From Myxococcus eversor (lineage in GTDB: Bacteria; Myxococcota; Myxococcia; Myxococcales; Myxococcaceae), in assembly GCF_010894455.1 (NCBI RefSeq), contig NZ_JAAIXY010000017.1:124001-188000 (forward strand): DNA of 64,000 nt, in the 5' to 3' direction. Positions 25,947 through 35,379 of this stretch are shown piece after piece. Within the stretch, counting starts at the first letter, position 1, and each line of letters begins with the position of its first letter. A program made the position numbers and the translations under genes. The notes beneath the pieces were generated by a model, which saw nothing but the letters and a program-made list of their open reading frames with translations, was not told the origin of the DNA and did no database searches.

Positions 25947-26540
25947 TCAGCGCTTCCAGGCCAGGGGCACGCCGGCGCGCTCCATCAGCGCGAGCGTCTC
26001 CCCGAGCGGCAGGCCGACGACGTTGGTGGGGCTTCCGTCCACGGAGGCGACGAGGAAGCCGCCCTTGCCCTGGATGGCGTAGGCGCCAGCCCGGTCCACC
26101 GGCTCGCCGGTGCCGACGTACCAGGCAATCTCGGCCGCGCTCAGCTCCCGGAAGGTGACGCGCGTGCGCACCACGAGTGCCTCCTCATGACGTCCCGCGA
26201 GCGCGACGCCGGTGTGGACGTCGTGCGTCTTCCCGGACAGGCGGCCGAGCATGGCGCGGGCCTCGGCCGGGTCCTGGGGCTTGCCCAAGAGCTCCGAGCC
26301 CAGGGCCACGGTGGTATCCGCGGCCAGCACCCAGGCGCCAGGGTAGCGGGAGGCCACGACGGCGGCCTTCTCGCGCGCCAGGCGGAGGACATAGGGGCCT
26401 GCCTCCTCGCCAGGGCGGGGTGTCTCGTCGATGTCCGCCGCGGAGACGGTAAAAGTGAGACCCAGTTGCGACAGGAAGTCCTTGCGCCGGGGAGAACCCG
26501 AGGCCAGGACGAGCAACGTTTGATCAGCGTGCGTGTGCAT
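25947..26540 (-). CDS. maf: Maf family nucleoside triphosphate pyrophosphatase
   Basis: 197 aa with the N-terminal motif LASGSPRRKDFL, DIDET, VLAADTTVALG and GKTHDVHTGVAL, all diagnostic of Maf/YhdE house-cleaning NTP pyrophosphatases. These hydrolyse dTTP/UTP or modified nucleotides and are linked to septum control. The motif AYAIQGKGGFLVASVDGSPTNVVGLP is intact in the C-terminal half. It is the first gene of a two-gene unit with the yggS-type gene and is divergent from the GGDEF gene. Confidence 0.95.
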   Translation of the reverse strand: MHTHADQTLLVLASGSPRRKDFLSQLGLTFTVSAADIDETPRPGEEAGPYVLRLAREKAAVVASRYPGAWVLAADTTVALGSELLGKPQDPAEARAMLGRLSGKTHDVHTGVALAGRHEEALVVRTRVTFRELSAAEIAWYVGTGEPVDRAGAYAIQGKGGFLVASVDGSPTNVVGLPLGETLALMERAGVPLAWKR

Positions 26541-26598
26541 GTTACGGCTCCAGGCGTCGCGTCCTTAGCAGACCTGCGCCTCGGAGTGGACTCTACGG

Positions 26599-27699
26599 AT
26601 GAATCCCGCGGACCTCCTGTCGGCCATGAAGCGGACAGTGGAACAACTGGCCGCCTTCAACGAGATGGCGAAGGCGTTGACGTCCACGCTGGAGCTGCGC
26701 GAGGTGCTCGCGCTCGTCATGCAGAAGGTCAGCAGCCTGCTGCTGCCCCGGAACTGGTCCCTCATCCTCCAGGATGAGCGCACCGGGAAGCTCTACTTCG
26801 AAATCGCGGTGGGAGAGGGAGCGGGCGTCCTCAAGGGCCTGCAGCTCAACCCCGGCGAGGGCATCGCCGGCGCCGTCTTCTCCTCGGGTGTGGCCCGGCT
26901 CGTCCACGACGTGGGGGGAGACCCCAGCTTCTCGCCCCGCTTCGACGAGGCCTCCGCCTTCCACACCCGCTCCATCCTCGCCGTGCCCCTGTTGTCCAGG
27001 GGACACGTGCTGGGCGTCATCGAACTGGTCAACGGCCCCACGGACCCGCCGTTCTCCAACGACGACCTCACCACCCTCACCGCCATCGCCGACTACGCGG
27101 CCATCGCGATTGAGAACGCGCGCAACTTCCGCCGGGTGCAGGAGCTCACGATCACCGACGAGCACACCGGCTGCTACAACGCCCGGCACCTGCGCGCGCT
27201 GCTCGACACGGAGGTGAAGCGCTCAGCGCGCTTCCGCCACCCGCTGTCGCTCGTCTTCCTGGACCTGGACCACTTCAAGAGCGTCAACGACCGGCACGGG
27301 CACCTGATGGGCAGCGCCACGCTGAAGGAGGTGGGCGACCTGCTCATGGCCCTGGGGCGCAACGGCCTGGACGCCGTCTTCCGCTATGGGGGAGACGAGT
27401 TCGCCATCCTCCTGGTGGAGACCGACCAGGACGGCGCGGCCCTCATCGCCCAGCGCATCTGCGAGGCGTTCCGAGGGCGCTCCTTCCTCCAGGAGCACGG
27501 CCTGGACGTGCGCGTCACCGCCAGCGTGGGCGTGGCCACCTTCCCGGACCACGCCACCTCCGCGTTGGACCTCATCCGCTCGGCGGACTTCGCCATGTAC
27601 GGGGCCAAGGCCCGGGGCCGGGACGCCATCTGCGTCGCCGAGTCCACCCCGCCCGACAACGGCAACGGCGGCCACGGCTCCGACTTCCCGGCGCGCTGA
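26599..27699 (+). CDS. GAF-GGDEF diguanylate cyclase
   Basis: 366 aa. An N-terminal GAF domain covers about residues 15-165. A GGDEF domain follows at about 185-345, with the active-site signature RYGGDEFAIL at about residues 263-272. It should make cyclic di-GMP, which in myxobacteria controls motility, exopolysaccharide and development. The substrate-binding motif DLDHFKSVND is intact. The product-inhibition I-site normally reads RxxD five residues before GGDEF; here it is NGLD, so feedback inhibition is probably lost. No membrane segments are present; the signal sensed by GAF is unknown. Confidence 0.95.
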   Translation: MNPADLLSAMKRTVEQLAAFNEMAKALTSTLELREVLALVMQKVSSLLLPRNWSLILQDERTGKLYFEIAVGEGAGVLKGLQLNPGEGIAGAVFSSGVARLVHDVGGDPSFSPRFDEASAFHTRSILAVPLLSRGHVLGVIELVNGPTDPPFSNDDLTTLTAIADYAAIAIENARNFRRVQELTITDEHTGCYNARHLRALLDTEVKRSARFRHPLSLVFLDLDHFKSVNDRHGHLMGSATLKEVGDLLMALGRNGLDAVFRYGGDEFAILLVETDQDGAALIAQRICEAFRGRSFLQEHGLDVRVTASVGVATFPDHATSALDLIRSADFAMYGAKARGRDAICVAESTPPDNGNGGHGSDFPAR

Positions 27700-27732
27700 A
27701 GCTCAAGTGAACGAGCAGCACCCCGCAAAGGC

Positions 27733-27771
27733 CGAGGGCCGGGGAGGGGAACACCCTCGGCCCGGCCCTCG
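27733..27771. terminator. Bidirectional terminator between convergent genes
   Basis: CGAGGGCCGGG (27733-27743) and CCCGGCCCTCG (27761-27771) are perfect 11-base arms around a 17-base loop. It separates the GGDEF gene from the convergent PpiD-like gene. It lacks a T-tract. Confidence 0.75.
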
Positions 27772-27797
27772 TGGGACTGCGTCGTACGGGAAGACGA

Positions 27798-29369
27798 CTA
27801 CCCGGCGCCCACCACCGAGTCGATGGCCTCGGTGTTCGTCACGACGTCGCCGTTCTTCTTCAGCGCCTTGAGGAAGGACTCCGTCACTTCAATCTGCTTG
27901 GCCTGCTGCGCCTGGGCGCGCAGGGTGTCCTTCTTCGCCTCGAAGCCCGCGGCGTCCGGCTTCTGGCGCTCCACCACCTGCGCCACCACGAAGCCCTCGC
28001 CCACGGGGAACGCCTCACCCAGCACCTGGGGACCGGTGGTCGCGAAGGCCGCCTTCACCAGCGCGGGGGAGGGACCCAGGTGCGGCACGGCCTCACCCTC
28101 GGCGGTGAAGCTGTCCGTCTCCACGGCCTCCGGACGCGTCTCCGTCTCGAAGCGCAGCAGCGCGGGCTGCTCCTTCTCCGGCGGGAACAGCTCCTTCAGC
28201 GTCTTGCCGCCCTGCACGGTGGCCAGCGCCTTCTCGGCCTCCGCCTTCGCCAGGTCCTTGGCGCGCTCCTGCTTGTAGAGCGTGGTGGCGATCTCGTCCG
28301 AGACCTCCTCCAGCTTCTTGTCCTGGGCGGGCTGCTTCTCCTCCACCTTCACCAGGTGCACGCCGAACTTCGTCTCCACCGGCTGCGTGACGCCGCCCGC
28401 GGTGAGCGCGAACGCCGCGTCCGCCAGCGCCGGCTCCCAGCTGCCACGCTCCACCCAGCCCAGGTCTCCGCCGCGCGCCTTGCTGCCGGGGTCCTCGCTG
28501 CTCTCGCGGGCCACGGTGGCGAAGTCCTTGCCGCCGTCGATCTCCTTCTTGAGCGCCTCCGCCTTCTTGAGCGCCTCCGCCTTCTGCTCGGGGGTGGCCT
28601 CCAGGGGCAGCTTCACCAGCACCTGGCGGGCGCGGATGCGCTCCGGCTGCTGGTACACGAAGCGGTTGGCCTCGTAGTAGTCCTTCATCTCCTTCTCGTG
28701 CGCCTTCTTCCAGTCCGCGAGCTGCGCGGGCGTGGGGGCCGGCACCTTGTCCGCGAACATGGTGGGCAGGAAGCGCGCGAAGACGAGCTTGGCCTGGTTG
28801 CCGTCCTTCTCGTAGCGGGCCAGGACCTCGTCATCGGAGACGACCGCGTTGGCGCGGACGACCTCAATCATCTTCTGCGCGGCCAACTGGCGGCGCAGCT
28901 CGGTCTCGAACTCCTGGGGCGTCTTCCGATAGAAGTCGCGCAGGACTTGCTGGTAGCGCGCGAAGTCGAACCCGCCCTCCTTGGCGTGGAAGTCCGTGTT
29001 CTGGTGGATGAGCTTGCGCAGCTCCTCATCGGACGGGTTGATGCCACGCTGCTCGGCCGCCTGGGCCAGGAGCTCCGTGTTCACCAACCTGTCCATCACC
29101 TGGTTGTGCATGCCGAACTGCCGGGCCACGGACTCGGGGATGGGGCTGCCCTGCGATCGCAGGAAGCTCATCTGCCGGGCCCAGGCCGTGGCGAAGTCGC
29201 GCAGCGGGATTTCCTTGCCGTTCACCTTGGCCACCGAGCCTGGAGCCGTGGTGGCGGGTCCAGAGGCGCCGAAGCCGGAGCTGCCCGGCCCGAACGAAAG
29301 CGTGAACACCACCGCGATGCCGATGATGAACAGCAGGGAAAAGACCTTCCGGGGGTTCAGACCGTCCAT
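27798..29369 (-). CDS. SurA/PpiD-like periplasmic peptidyl-prolyl isomerase, membrane anchored
   Basis: 523 aa from the ATG at 29369; a GTG at 29378 is possible. A single membrane helix lies at about residues 10-30. A SurA-N-like helical chaperone region follows, then a parvulin domain at about 265-360 with ARQVLVKLP and SKARGGDLGWVERG. The C-terminus is again helical and charged. This is the PpiD architecture, which assists folding of exported and outer-membrane proteins. It is probably transcribed alone. Confidence 0.92.
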   Translation of the reverse strand: MDGLNPRKVFSLLFIIGIAVVFTLSFGPGSSGFGASGPATTAPGSVAKVNGKEIPLRDFATAWARQMSFLRSQGSPIPESVARQFGMHNQVMDRLVNTELLAQAAEQRGINPSDEELRKLIHQNTDFHAKEGGFDFARYQQVLRDFYRKTPQEFETELRRQLAAQKMIEVVRANAVVSDDEVLARYEKDGNQAKLVFARFLPTMFADKVPAPTPAQLADWKKAHEKEMKDYYEANRFVYQQPERIRARQVLVKLPLEATPEQKAEALKKAEALKKEIDGGKDFATVARESSEDPGSKARGGDLGWVERGSWEPALADAAFALTAGGVTQPVETKFGVHLVKVEEKQPAQDKKLEEVSDEIATTLYKQERAKDLAKAEAEKALATVQGGKTLKELFPPEKEQPALLRFETETRPEAVETDSFTAEGEAVPHLGPSPALVKAAFATTGPQVLGEAFPVGEGFVVAQVVERQKPDAAGFEAKKDTLRAQAQQAKQIEVTESFLKALKKNGDVVTNTEAIDSVVGAG

Positions 29370-29588
29370 TGTCGTCACTTCGAGAGCAAACGCGCCGAGA
29401 AAAGTCGTGCGGAAGGACTCGCGACGCGGTGTTGTTGGTAGCCCGGCCGAAGGGTGGTTGACCTGCGGCCACCCCCGTCACAGGGCCTTGACTGCCTAGG
29501 ACACTGCACCGGAAAATGCAAGCGATTTAGAGAGTTTAGCGCCGACCCCCACCCTCCGCACTTCCCTCCCACCCCGGAATTCCCCTCT

Positions 29589-30449
29589 GTGCTGTCGCTC
29601 CTCAAGCGATATCGGCGCCCCCTCCTGGTCGGCGTCCTACTGCTCTACCCGCTGGTCGCCTTCCTGCTCAGCGGGCGCAAGGGCAGGGACCCCAATCCCA
29701 TCGACCGGGCGGTCATCGCGGTGACGTCGCCCGTCCAGCAGGTGCTCACGGCCTCCATCGAAGGCACGGTGTCGGCGGTGCGCCACTACCTGGATTTGCG
29801 CGGCGTCCGGCAGGAGAATGACACCCTGCGTCTGGAGAACCTCCAGCTCCGCGCCTCGGTGCAGGCGCTGGGCGAGTCGCGCACGGAGAACGAGCGGCTG
29901 CGCAAGCTGTTGGGCTACGCGGAGGCGGCGGCGGGGCCGGAGATTCCGGCGCGGGTGGTGGGAGTCAACCCGGTGGCCAAGCTCCTGTCGGTGCGCATCA
30001 GCGCGGGGGAGAAGGAGGGCGTCTTCCGGGGCATGTCGGTGGTGACGCCGGATGGAATCGTGGGACAGGTCATCCGGGCCACGGGGAGCTATTCGGACGT
30101 GGCGTTGGTGACGGACACGCAGAGCCGGGTGGCGGTGAGGGTGCAACGCTCCAGGGCGCGAGGCACGGCGTCGGGTGCTGGCAGCGGACCTTTGAAGCTG
30201 GAGAACATGCTGCGCACCGAGGACGTGGACAACGGCGACCTCATCATCACCTCGGGCACGGATGGCATCTACCCACCGGGGCTGGTGGTGGGCCGGGTGA
30301 CCCATCTAGAGAAGAAGGAGCACGGCATGTTCCAGGGTGGGGACATCGTGCCGGCGGTGGACACCAGCAAGCTGGAAGAGGTGTTGGTGGTGGGCAGTCC
30401 CTACAGCGCGATGGCGCAGGGCAGCGCGGCGGAGGGTGCGTCGAAATGA
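29589..30449 (+). CDS. mreC: Rod shape-determining protein MreC
   Basis: 286 aa from the GTG at 29589; no strong ribosome site is visible, so the start is uncertain. A membrane helix lies near residues 10-28. A coiled coil follows (RQENDTLRLENLQLRASVQA at about 73-92), then the beta-barrel domain with GVFRGMSVVTPDGIVGQV and ITSGTDGIYPPGLVVGRV. MreC scaffolds the elongation peptidoglycan complex with PBP2 and RodA, whose genes follow. Confidence 0.95.
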   Translation: MLSLLKRYRRPLLVGVLLLYPLVAFLLSGRKGRDPNPIDRAVIAVTSPVQQVLTASIEGTVSAVRHYLDLRGVRQENDTLRLENLQLRASVQALGESRTENERLRKLLGYAEAAAGPEIPARVVGVNPVAKLLSVRISAGEKEGVFRGMSVVTPDGIVGQVIRATGSYSDVALVTDTQSRVAVRVQRSRARGTASGAGSGPLKLENMLRTEDVDNGDLIITSGTDGIYPPGLVVGRVTHLEKKEHGMFQGGDIVPAVDTSKLEEVLVVGSPYSAMAQGSAAEGASK

Positions 30450-30946
30450 AGTTCCTGGTGACGGTGGGCATCGCGCTGGCGCTGCTCACGCTGGAGTCCG
30501 TGGTCGTCAAGCAGGCGGGCCTGGTGCTCGGCCGCATCGACGTCACCGTGGTGCTGGTGGCGTTCCTCGCCCTGCGCGCCACGCTGCTGGAAGGCGCCTT
30601 CTCCGCGTTCGCGGTGGGCTACCTGTTGGACTTGATGAGCGGACAGCCCACGGGGCTGTTCACCTTCCTCGCTGTCTTCACCTTCCTGGTGGGGCGGCTG
30701 GTCGCGACCTTCGTCGACGTGCGCGGCGGCCTGTCCTTCGCGCTGTTCGCCATGGGCGCGGATGTGGGGCACGGCCTGCTGGCGACCTTCTTCACCTGGC
30801 TGACGGTGAAGGACGGCGGCACGGGGCCGGTGCTGGCGGGCCTGCCGGTGCAGGTGGCGCTCACGGGGGCCGCGGCGCTGGCGCTCTTCCCGTTGTTGCG
30901 GCGCTTCGAGGCGGCGCAGGACCGTCCGGCGGGGTTGCTGAGGTGA
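30446..30946 (+). CDS. mreD: Rod shape-determining protein MreD
   Basis: This 166-aa protein is almost entirely hydrophobic with about five membrane helices, as expected for MreD. Its position between mreC and mrdA is diagnostic. The ATG overlaps the mreC stop by four bases (ATGA), indicating translational coupling. Confidence 0.93.
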   Translation: MKFLVTVGIALALLTLESVVVKQAGLVLGRIDVTVVLVAFLALRATLLEGAFSAFAVGYLLDLMSGQPTGLFTFLAVFTFLVGRLVATFVDVRGGLSFALFAMGADVGHGLLATFFTWLTVKDGGTGPVLAGLPVQVALTGAAALALFPLLRRFEAAQDRPAGLLR

Positions 30947-32985
30947 CGCCTCCCACGCTGGGCAACACGACGCCGGGCCGCGAGCTGCGTCGGCGCTTCC
31001 TCTGGCTGGGCCTGGCCATGACGGTGGGGCTGGGCCTGTTGTCCATCCAGCTCTATCGGCTGCAAATCACCCGGGGCGAGGAGTACTCCGCCAAGAGCGT
31101 GGCCAACTTCGTCAAGGAGGTGCGCCTGCGCGCCGACCGGGGCGTCATCAAGGACGCGCGCGGCACCATCCTCGTCGACAGCCGCCCGTCCTTCGACGCC
31201 GTCGTCACGCCCGCCTTCTGCACCGACTGCTCCGAGCAGGTCATCCCCCGGCTGGCGGAGTTGCTCCAGTGGGACGCCGACCAGGCGAAGAAGGTGGAGG
31301 ACCTGGTGCGCCAGGGCCGCCGCAACGCGCCCTTCCAGCCGGTGCCGGTGCGCGTGGACCTGACGCGGGACGAGTACGACCGGCTGGCCGCCCGCCGCGA
31401 CATCCTGGACGGCGTGGAAGTGGCCCCCGTGCCTCACCGCCACTACCGGACCAACACGGTGCTGTCGCACGTGCTGGGCTACATGAACGAAATCACCCAG
31501 GAGGAACTGGAGCGCCTCAACGGCGACGGCTCGCGCTACGCGCTGGGGGACTACATCGGCCGGCGCGGCCTGGAGCGCTACTTCGAGCAGCGCCTGCGCG
31601 GCCAGGACGGCGTGCGCAAGGAGGTCGTCAACGCGCGCGGCCAGAAGATTGAAGAGCTCAACGTCAAGCTGGGCGACAACGCCGTGGTGCAGCCCCAGGC
31701 GGGCAGCAACGTGGTGCTGTCCATCGACATGCGCCTGCAGGAAGAGGCGGAGCGCGCCTTCCCTGGCGTGACGGGCGCCGTCGTCGCCATCGACGTGAAT
31801 ACGGGCTTCATCCGCGCGCTGGTGTCGCGGCCCGGCTTCGACCCCAATCTCCTGACGGGCCGCGTGACGCCCACGCAGATGGCGCAGCTGTCGAGAGATC
31901 CGCTGGAACCCATGGTCAACCGCGTGGCCGCGGAGCACTACAGCCCGGGCTCCACGTTCAAGGTCGTCACCGCGCTGGCGGCGTTCAAGTCCGGCGTGTT
32001 CCGTCCGGAGACGGTGGTGAACTGCCCCGGTGGCTACCGGCTGGGCGCGCGCACGTGGCGCTGCCACCTGGACCGGGGCCACGGCCCGGTCAACGGCCTG
32101 GACGCGATGAAGAGCTCGTGTGACACGTGGTTCTACAAGGTCGCGGACACCATCGGCCTGGACCCCATTGGAGAGATGGGCAAGTCGCTGGGCCTGGGCA
32201 GCCCCACCGGCATCAACGTGGTGGCGGAGGTGCCCGGCATCATGCCGACCAGCGCGTACCACGACAAAGCCTCGCCGGGCGGCTACACCAAGGGCATGGC
32301 GCTCAACAGCGCCATCGGCCAGGGTGACAACAACGTCACGCCGCTCCAACTCGCGCTGATGTACGCGGCCATCGCCAATGGCGGCACGCTCTACAAGCCG
32401 CAGATGGTGCAGCGGTTGGAGAACCTGGACGGGCAGATCATCCAGGAGTTCAAGCCGGAAGTCGTCCGCCGGGTGGAGCTGTCCCCCGCGCACCTGAAGG
32501 CCGTCATCGAGGGCCTGGTGAAGGTGGCCCACGAGCCGGGCGGCACCTCCTACCGCACCCGCCTCAAGTTCATGCGCGACCAGGACGTCCTCATCGCGGC
32601 GAAGACGGGCACCGCCCAGGTGGCGCGCCTGGGGGCCATCCGGCTCAAGACGCACCAGATGAGCTACTTCGAGAGAGACCACGCCTGGTTCGCGGGCTTC
32701 GCCCCGGCGGACAAGCCGGAGATCGCCGTCGTGGTGCTCAACGAGCACGGAGGCCATGGCGGCTCGGACGCCGCGCCGACGGCGATGGCCATCATCCAGA
32801 AGTACCTGGACCTGAAGAAGCTGGACGCCACGGCGCCGCCGCCGCGTCCCAACCAGCCCTATACCCCCTCGGTCCTGCGCGCTCCGTCTCCGGACGAGGC
32901 GGCCCTGACGCGCGGCGTGAAGCCCCCGAAGCTGCTCCCGGGCGACGAAGAGGTTTCGGAGGACACCCGTGCAACTCAGGATTGA
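30943..32985 (+). CDS. mrdA: Penicillin-binding protein 2 (peptidoglycan transpeptidase)
   Basis: 680 aa. The GTG at 30943 overlaps the mreD stop. A single N-terminal membrane helix is followed by a PBP dimerisation domain. The transpeptidase domain has SPGSTFKVV (SxxK, near residue 337), SSCDTW near 390 in the SxN position, and AAKTGTAQV (KTG, near 554). The SxN third residue is Asp, as is common in PBP2 proteins. It cross-links side-wall peptidoglycan with RodA as glycosyltransferase. The last 60 residues are proline-rich and acidic. Confidence 0.97.
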   Translation: MTPPTLGNTTPGRELRRRFLWLGLAMTVGLGLLSIQLYRLQITRGEEYSAKSVANFVKEVRLRADRGVIKDARGTILVDSRPSFDAVVTPAFCTDCSEQVIPRLAELLQWDADQAKKVEDLVRQGRRNAPFQPVPVRVDLTRDEYDRLAARRDILDGVEVAPVPHRHYRTNTVLSHVLGYMNEITQEELERLNGDGSRYALGDYIGRRGLERYFEQRLRGQDGVRKEVVNARGQKIEELNVKLGDNAVVQPQAGSNVVLSIDMRLQEEAERAFPGVTGAVVAIDVNTGFIRALVSRPGFDPNLLTGRVTPTQMAQLSRDPLEPMVNRVAAEHYSPGSTFKVVTALAAFKSGVFRPETVVNCPGGYRLGARTWRCHLDRGHGPVNGLDAMKSSCDTWFYKVADTIGLDPIGEMGKSLGLGSPTGINVVAEVPGIMPTSAYHDKASPGGYTKGMALNSAIGQGDNNVTPLQLALMYAAIANGGTLYKPQMVQRLENLDGQIIQEFKPEVVRRVELSPAHLKAVIEGLVKVAHEPGGTSYRTRLKFMRDQDVLIAAKTGTAQVARLGAIRLKTHQMSYFERDHAWFAGFAPADKPEIAVVVLNEHGGHGGSDAAPTAMAIIQKYLDLKKLDATAPPPRPNQPYTPSVLRAPSPDEAALTRGVKPPKLLPGDEEVSEDTRATQD

Positions 32986-34120
32986 GCGGCGGATGGTGCC
33001 CCACGTCCCGTGGGGGCTCATCGTCTGTGTGCTGGGCGTGTCCCTCCTGGGCATCTGGAACCTCGCCTCGGCGTCGCGCCCCCCGCTCGCGCCGGTGTGG
33101 TCCAGCCAGGCGCTGTACCTGGGGCTGGGCGTCGTCGCCGTGCTGGTGGTGTGCCTGGTGGACTACCGCTGGATTCAGCGCATGGCGCTGCCCATCTACG
33201 TCTCCAACATCCTGGCGCTCATCGCCTTGCGCTTCATCGGCCACACGGCGAAGGGCGCGGAGAGCTGGTTCGTCATCGGCCCGTTCCGCCTCCAGCCCGC
33301 GGAGTTCATGAAGATTGGCGTCGTGCTGATGCTGGCCAAGGTCTACCACGACGACTTCCGCCCCAATGAGCCGTCCTACGGCCTGGTGCGCCTGTGGAAG
33401 CCGCTCTTGGTGGTGGGCGTGCCCTTCATCCTCGTGCTCGTCCAGCCGGACCTGGGCACGGCGCTGATGATTGGCCTGTCCTCGCTCACCGTCATCCTCT
33501 TCGGCAAGGTGCGCTGGTACCTGGTCGCCACGCTGGTCGCGGCCATCCTCGCGGGTGCCATCGTCATCTGGAACGACTACGTCCGCGACGTGCCCGAGCC
33601 CCGGCCCACCATCGTCCGGCACCACCTGAAGAAGCACCAGAGCCAGCGCATCTCCGGCTGGTTGGACCCGGAGGCGGACCTGCGCGGCAGCGGGTACCAC
33701 GCGGCCCAGTCGAAAATCGCGGTGGGCAGCGGCGGCGTGTCCGGCAAGGGCTGGCGCGAGGGCACCCAGACGGGCCTTCGCTTCCTGCCCGAGCAGCACA
33801 CCGACTTCATCTTCTCCGTGTGGGCGGAGGAGCACGGCTTCGTGTTGTGCACGGTGCTGCTCGTGCTCTACGGCGCCATCTTCATCTTCGGCCTGGGCGT
33901 GGGGTTCAACGCCCGGGACAGGTTCGGCGCCTTCGTGGCCGTGGGCGTCGTCGCCATGCTCTTCTGGCAGGTGTTCGAGAACATCGGCATGGTCATCGGT
34001 CTGCTCCCGGTGACGGGAATCACCCTGCCACTGATGAGTTATGGCGGGTCTTCCATGATGTCCGTGATGCTCAGCATTGGCTTGCTGGTGAACATCAGCA
34101 TGCGGCGTCACATGTTCTGA
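32969..34120 (+). CDS. rodA: RodA peptidoglycan glycosyltransferase (SEDS family)
   Basis: 383 aa with about ten membrane helices. The GTG at 32969 has GGAGGA six bases upstream and overlaps mrdA by 17 bases. SEDS motifs VQPDLGTALMI, SGGVSGKGWREGTQTGLRFLPEQ (given as the segment spanning residues 251-273), HTDFIFSVWAEEHGF and LPLMSYGGSSM are all visible. RodA polymerises glycan strands and works with PBP2 (mrdA) just upstream. Confidence 0.97.
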   Translation: MQLRIERRMVPHVPWGLIVCVLGVSLLGIWNLASASRPPLAPVWSSQALYLGLGVVAVLVVCLVDYRWIQRMALPIYVSNILALIALRFIGHTAKGAESWFVIGPFRLQPAEFMKIGVVLMLAKVYHDDFRPNEPSYGLVRLWKPLLVVGVPFILVLVQPDLGTALMIGLSSLTVILFGKVRWYLVATLVAAILAGAIVIWNDYVRDVPEPRPTIVRHHLKKHQSQRISGWLDPEADLRGSGYHAAQSKIAVGSGGVSGKGWREGTQTGLRFLPEQHTDFIFSVWAEEHGFVLCTVLLVLYGAIFIFGLGVGFNARDRFGAFVAVGVVAMLFWQVFENIGMVIGLLPVTGITLPLMSYGGSSMMSVMLSIGLLVNISMRRHMF

Positions 34121-34258
34121 GACGCCGCGACACGCGACGCTGAAGCGGGCGCTCCGAAGATGGTGCGGGGCGCTGGCGGCGACTCGCGGGTGGTGTATGA
34201 ATCACCCCACCAATTCCGGGGGGAGGGCGAGTCCCTCTCGGGCCGGTGGAGGTCAGGC

Positions 34259-34942
34259 ATGCAGAGGAAGGTCGGGCAGAAGGTGAGTGGGAGTGTCCGC
34301 GTGGCGGAGATTCCCGTGGCGACGAGGGACGTGAAGCCCGCGGCGCCACCGCCCGTGGCGAGGGCCCCCGTCGTGGCGAAGGAAGAGGTGCGACGGCCGG
34401 TGGCCTCGCCGCCGCTGCTTCCGACGTTCGCTCCCATCATCGAGCGCAACCAGGGCGAATCCGAGCACCGGGAGTTCCCCCGGGCGCAGCTGACGACGCG
34501 CTTCGAGGTCTGGGTGGATGACGAGGAAGGCGGGCGGCGCTTCGCGGCGAGCCTGGCGTCCATCAACGTCAGCGTCAGCGGGGCCTTCCTGGAGAGCACC
34601 TTCTACCTGCCCATGGGCACGGTGCTGGGCGTGAGCTTCCTCCTGGAGCCGGGAGCCTCGCCGGTGCGGGCGCGGGCGCAAATCGTCCGGGAGGAGCGCG
34701 GGGACGGGCCCGAGGGCCGCAGCGGCTTCGGCATCCGCTTCCTCGACTTCAGTGGCCAGACGGAGGTCGCCCTGGCACGGCTCTTCGTGGGAGCCCGGCT
34801 GCGAGCGTTCGCGGAGGACTACCTGAGCTCCCAGCGGGCGCGTTCACTGCCCAACGAGTTGGAGCGGGTGGTGGATGTCCTTTCGGCGTGGGAGCTGCTC
34901 AAGGCCACGAGCACCGAAGCGGACCCCTGGCAGACCAAGTAA
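34259..34942 (+). CDS. PilZ-domain protein, candidate c-di-GMP receptor
   Basis: 227 aa from the ATG at 34259, preceded by GGAGGT. Residues 1-65 are Ala/Pro/Val-rich and disordered. A PilZ domain covers about residues 75-185, with an RxxxR-type motif (REFPR) followed by a switch of about 35 residues to INVSVSGAF, which matches the second c-di-GMP-binding motif. The last 40 residues are helical. In myxobacteria such proteins affect motility and exopolysaccharide. A c-di-GMP-making GAF-GGDEF protein is encoded 7 kb upstream, but no direct link is shown. Confidence 0.88.
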   Translation: MQRKVGQKVSGSVRVAEIPVATRDVKPAAPPPVARAPVVAKEEVRRPVASPPLLPTFAPIIERNQGESEHREFPRAQLTTRFEVWVDDEEGGRRFAASLASINVSVSGAFLESTFYLPMGTVLGVSFLLEPGASPVRARAQIVREERGDGPEGRSGFGIRFLDFSGQTEVALARLFVGARLRAFAEDYLSSQRARSLPNELERVVDVLSAWELLKATSTEADPWQTK

Positions 34943-34996
34943 CGAATTGAGCGGCGGCTCGCCCAGGGCCGTGGGCGCCACCTCGAACCGCGTGTC

Positions 34997-35317
34997 TCAG
35001 GCGGGCTTGCCACCCGCCAACAGACGCCGCCGCTCGGCCTGGTAATGCGCTGAACACAGCCCCTTCGAGCGCTGCTCACGCGTGCAGTCCGGCATCGTGC
35101 AGCGCCGGTCAGACGCCACCATGTTGCCCGCAAGGGCCTTGGGTGGCCGGCCACGACGACGACTCGCCGCCATGCCGTTGCTGTTGCCACCCGTGGGCAT
35201 GCCTTGGTTCATGGCTCGGAGGACGCCTCGGCCAATCGCATCGCCAAGCGCTTCCGCCCAATTCACCAATGCGGGGGTCAGGGGGACCTTCGACAACTCC
35301 TTACGTGGTCGTGCCAT
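34997..35317 (-). CDS. Small AT-hook plus Cys/His-motif protein
   Basis: 106 aa from the ATG at 35317, which has GGGAG six bases upstream. The middle contains an AT-hook-like core SRRRGRPPKAL near residues 54-64. The C-terminus has CTMPDCTREQRSKGLCSAHY, a C-x4-C-x9-C-x2-H pattern that could bind zinc. Together these suggest a small DNA-binding protein. It is divergent from a 47-codon ORF across 99 bases. I do not recognise a named family; AT-hooks are known in myxobacterial CarD and related regulators. Confidence 0.7.
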   Translation of the reverse strand: MARPRKELSKVPLTPALVNWAEALGDAIGRGVLRAMNQGMPTGGNSNGMAASRRRGRPPKALAGNMVASDRRCTMPDCTREQRSKGLCSAHYQAERRRLLAGGKPA

Positions 35318-35379
35318 GAAAACTCCCGTGAAAACAGTCAAAACAAACAAGGCTTCCAATGCGCCTATTTGGCGGTGGA

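Noticed and set aside
30619..33054. 811-codon minus-strand open frame opposite mreD, mrdA and the start of rodA
   Set aside because: It is the mirror of conserved cell-shape genes with intact catalytic motifs, and has no recognisable domain.
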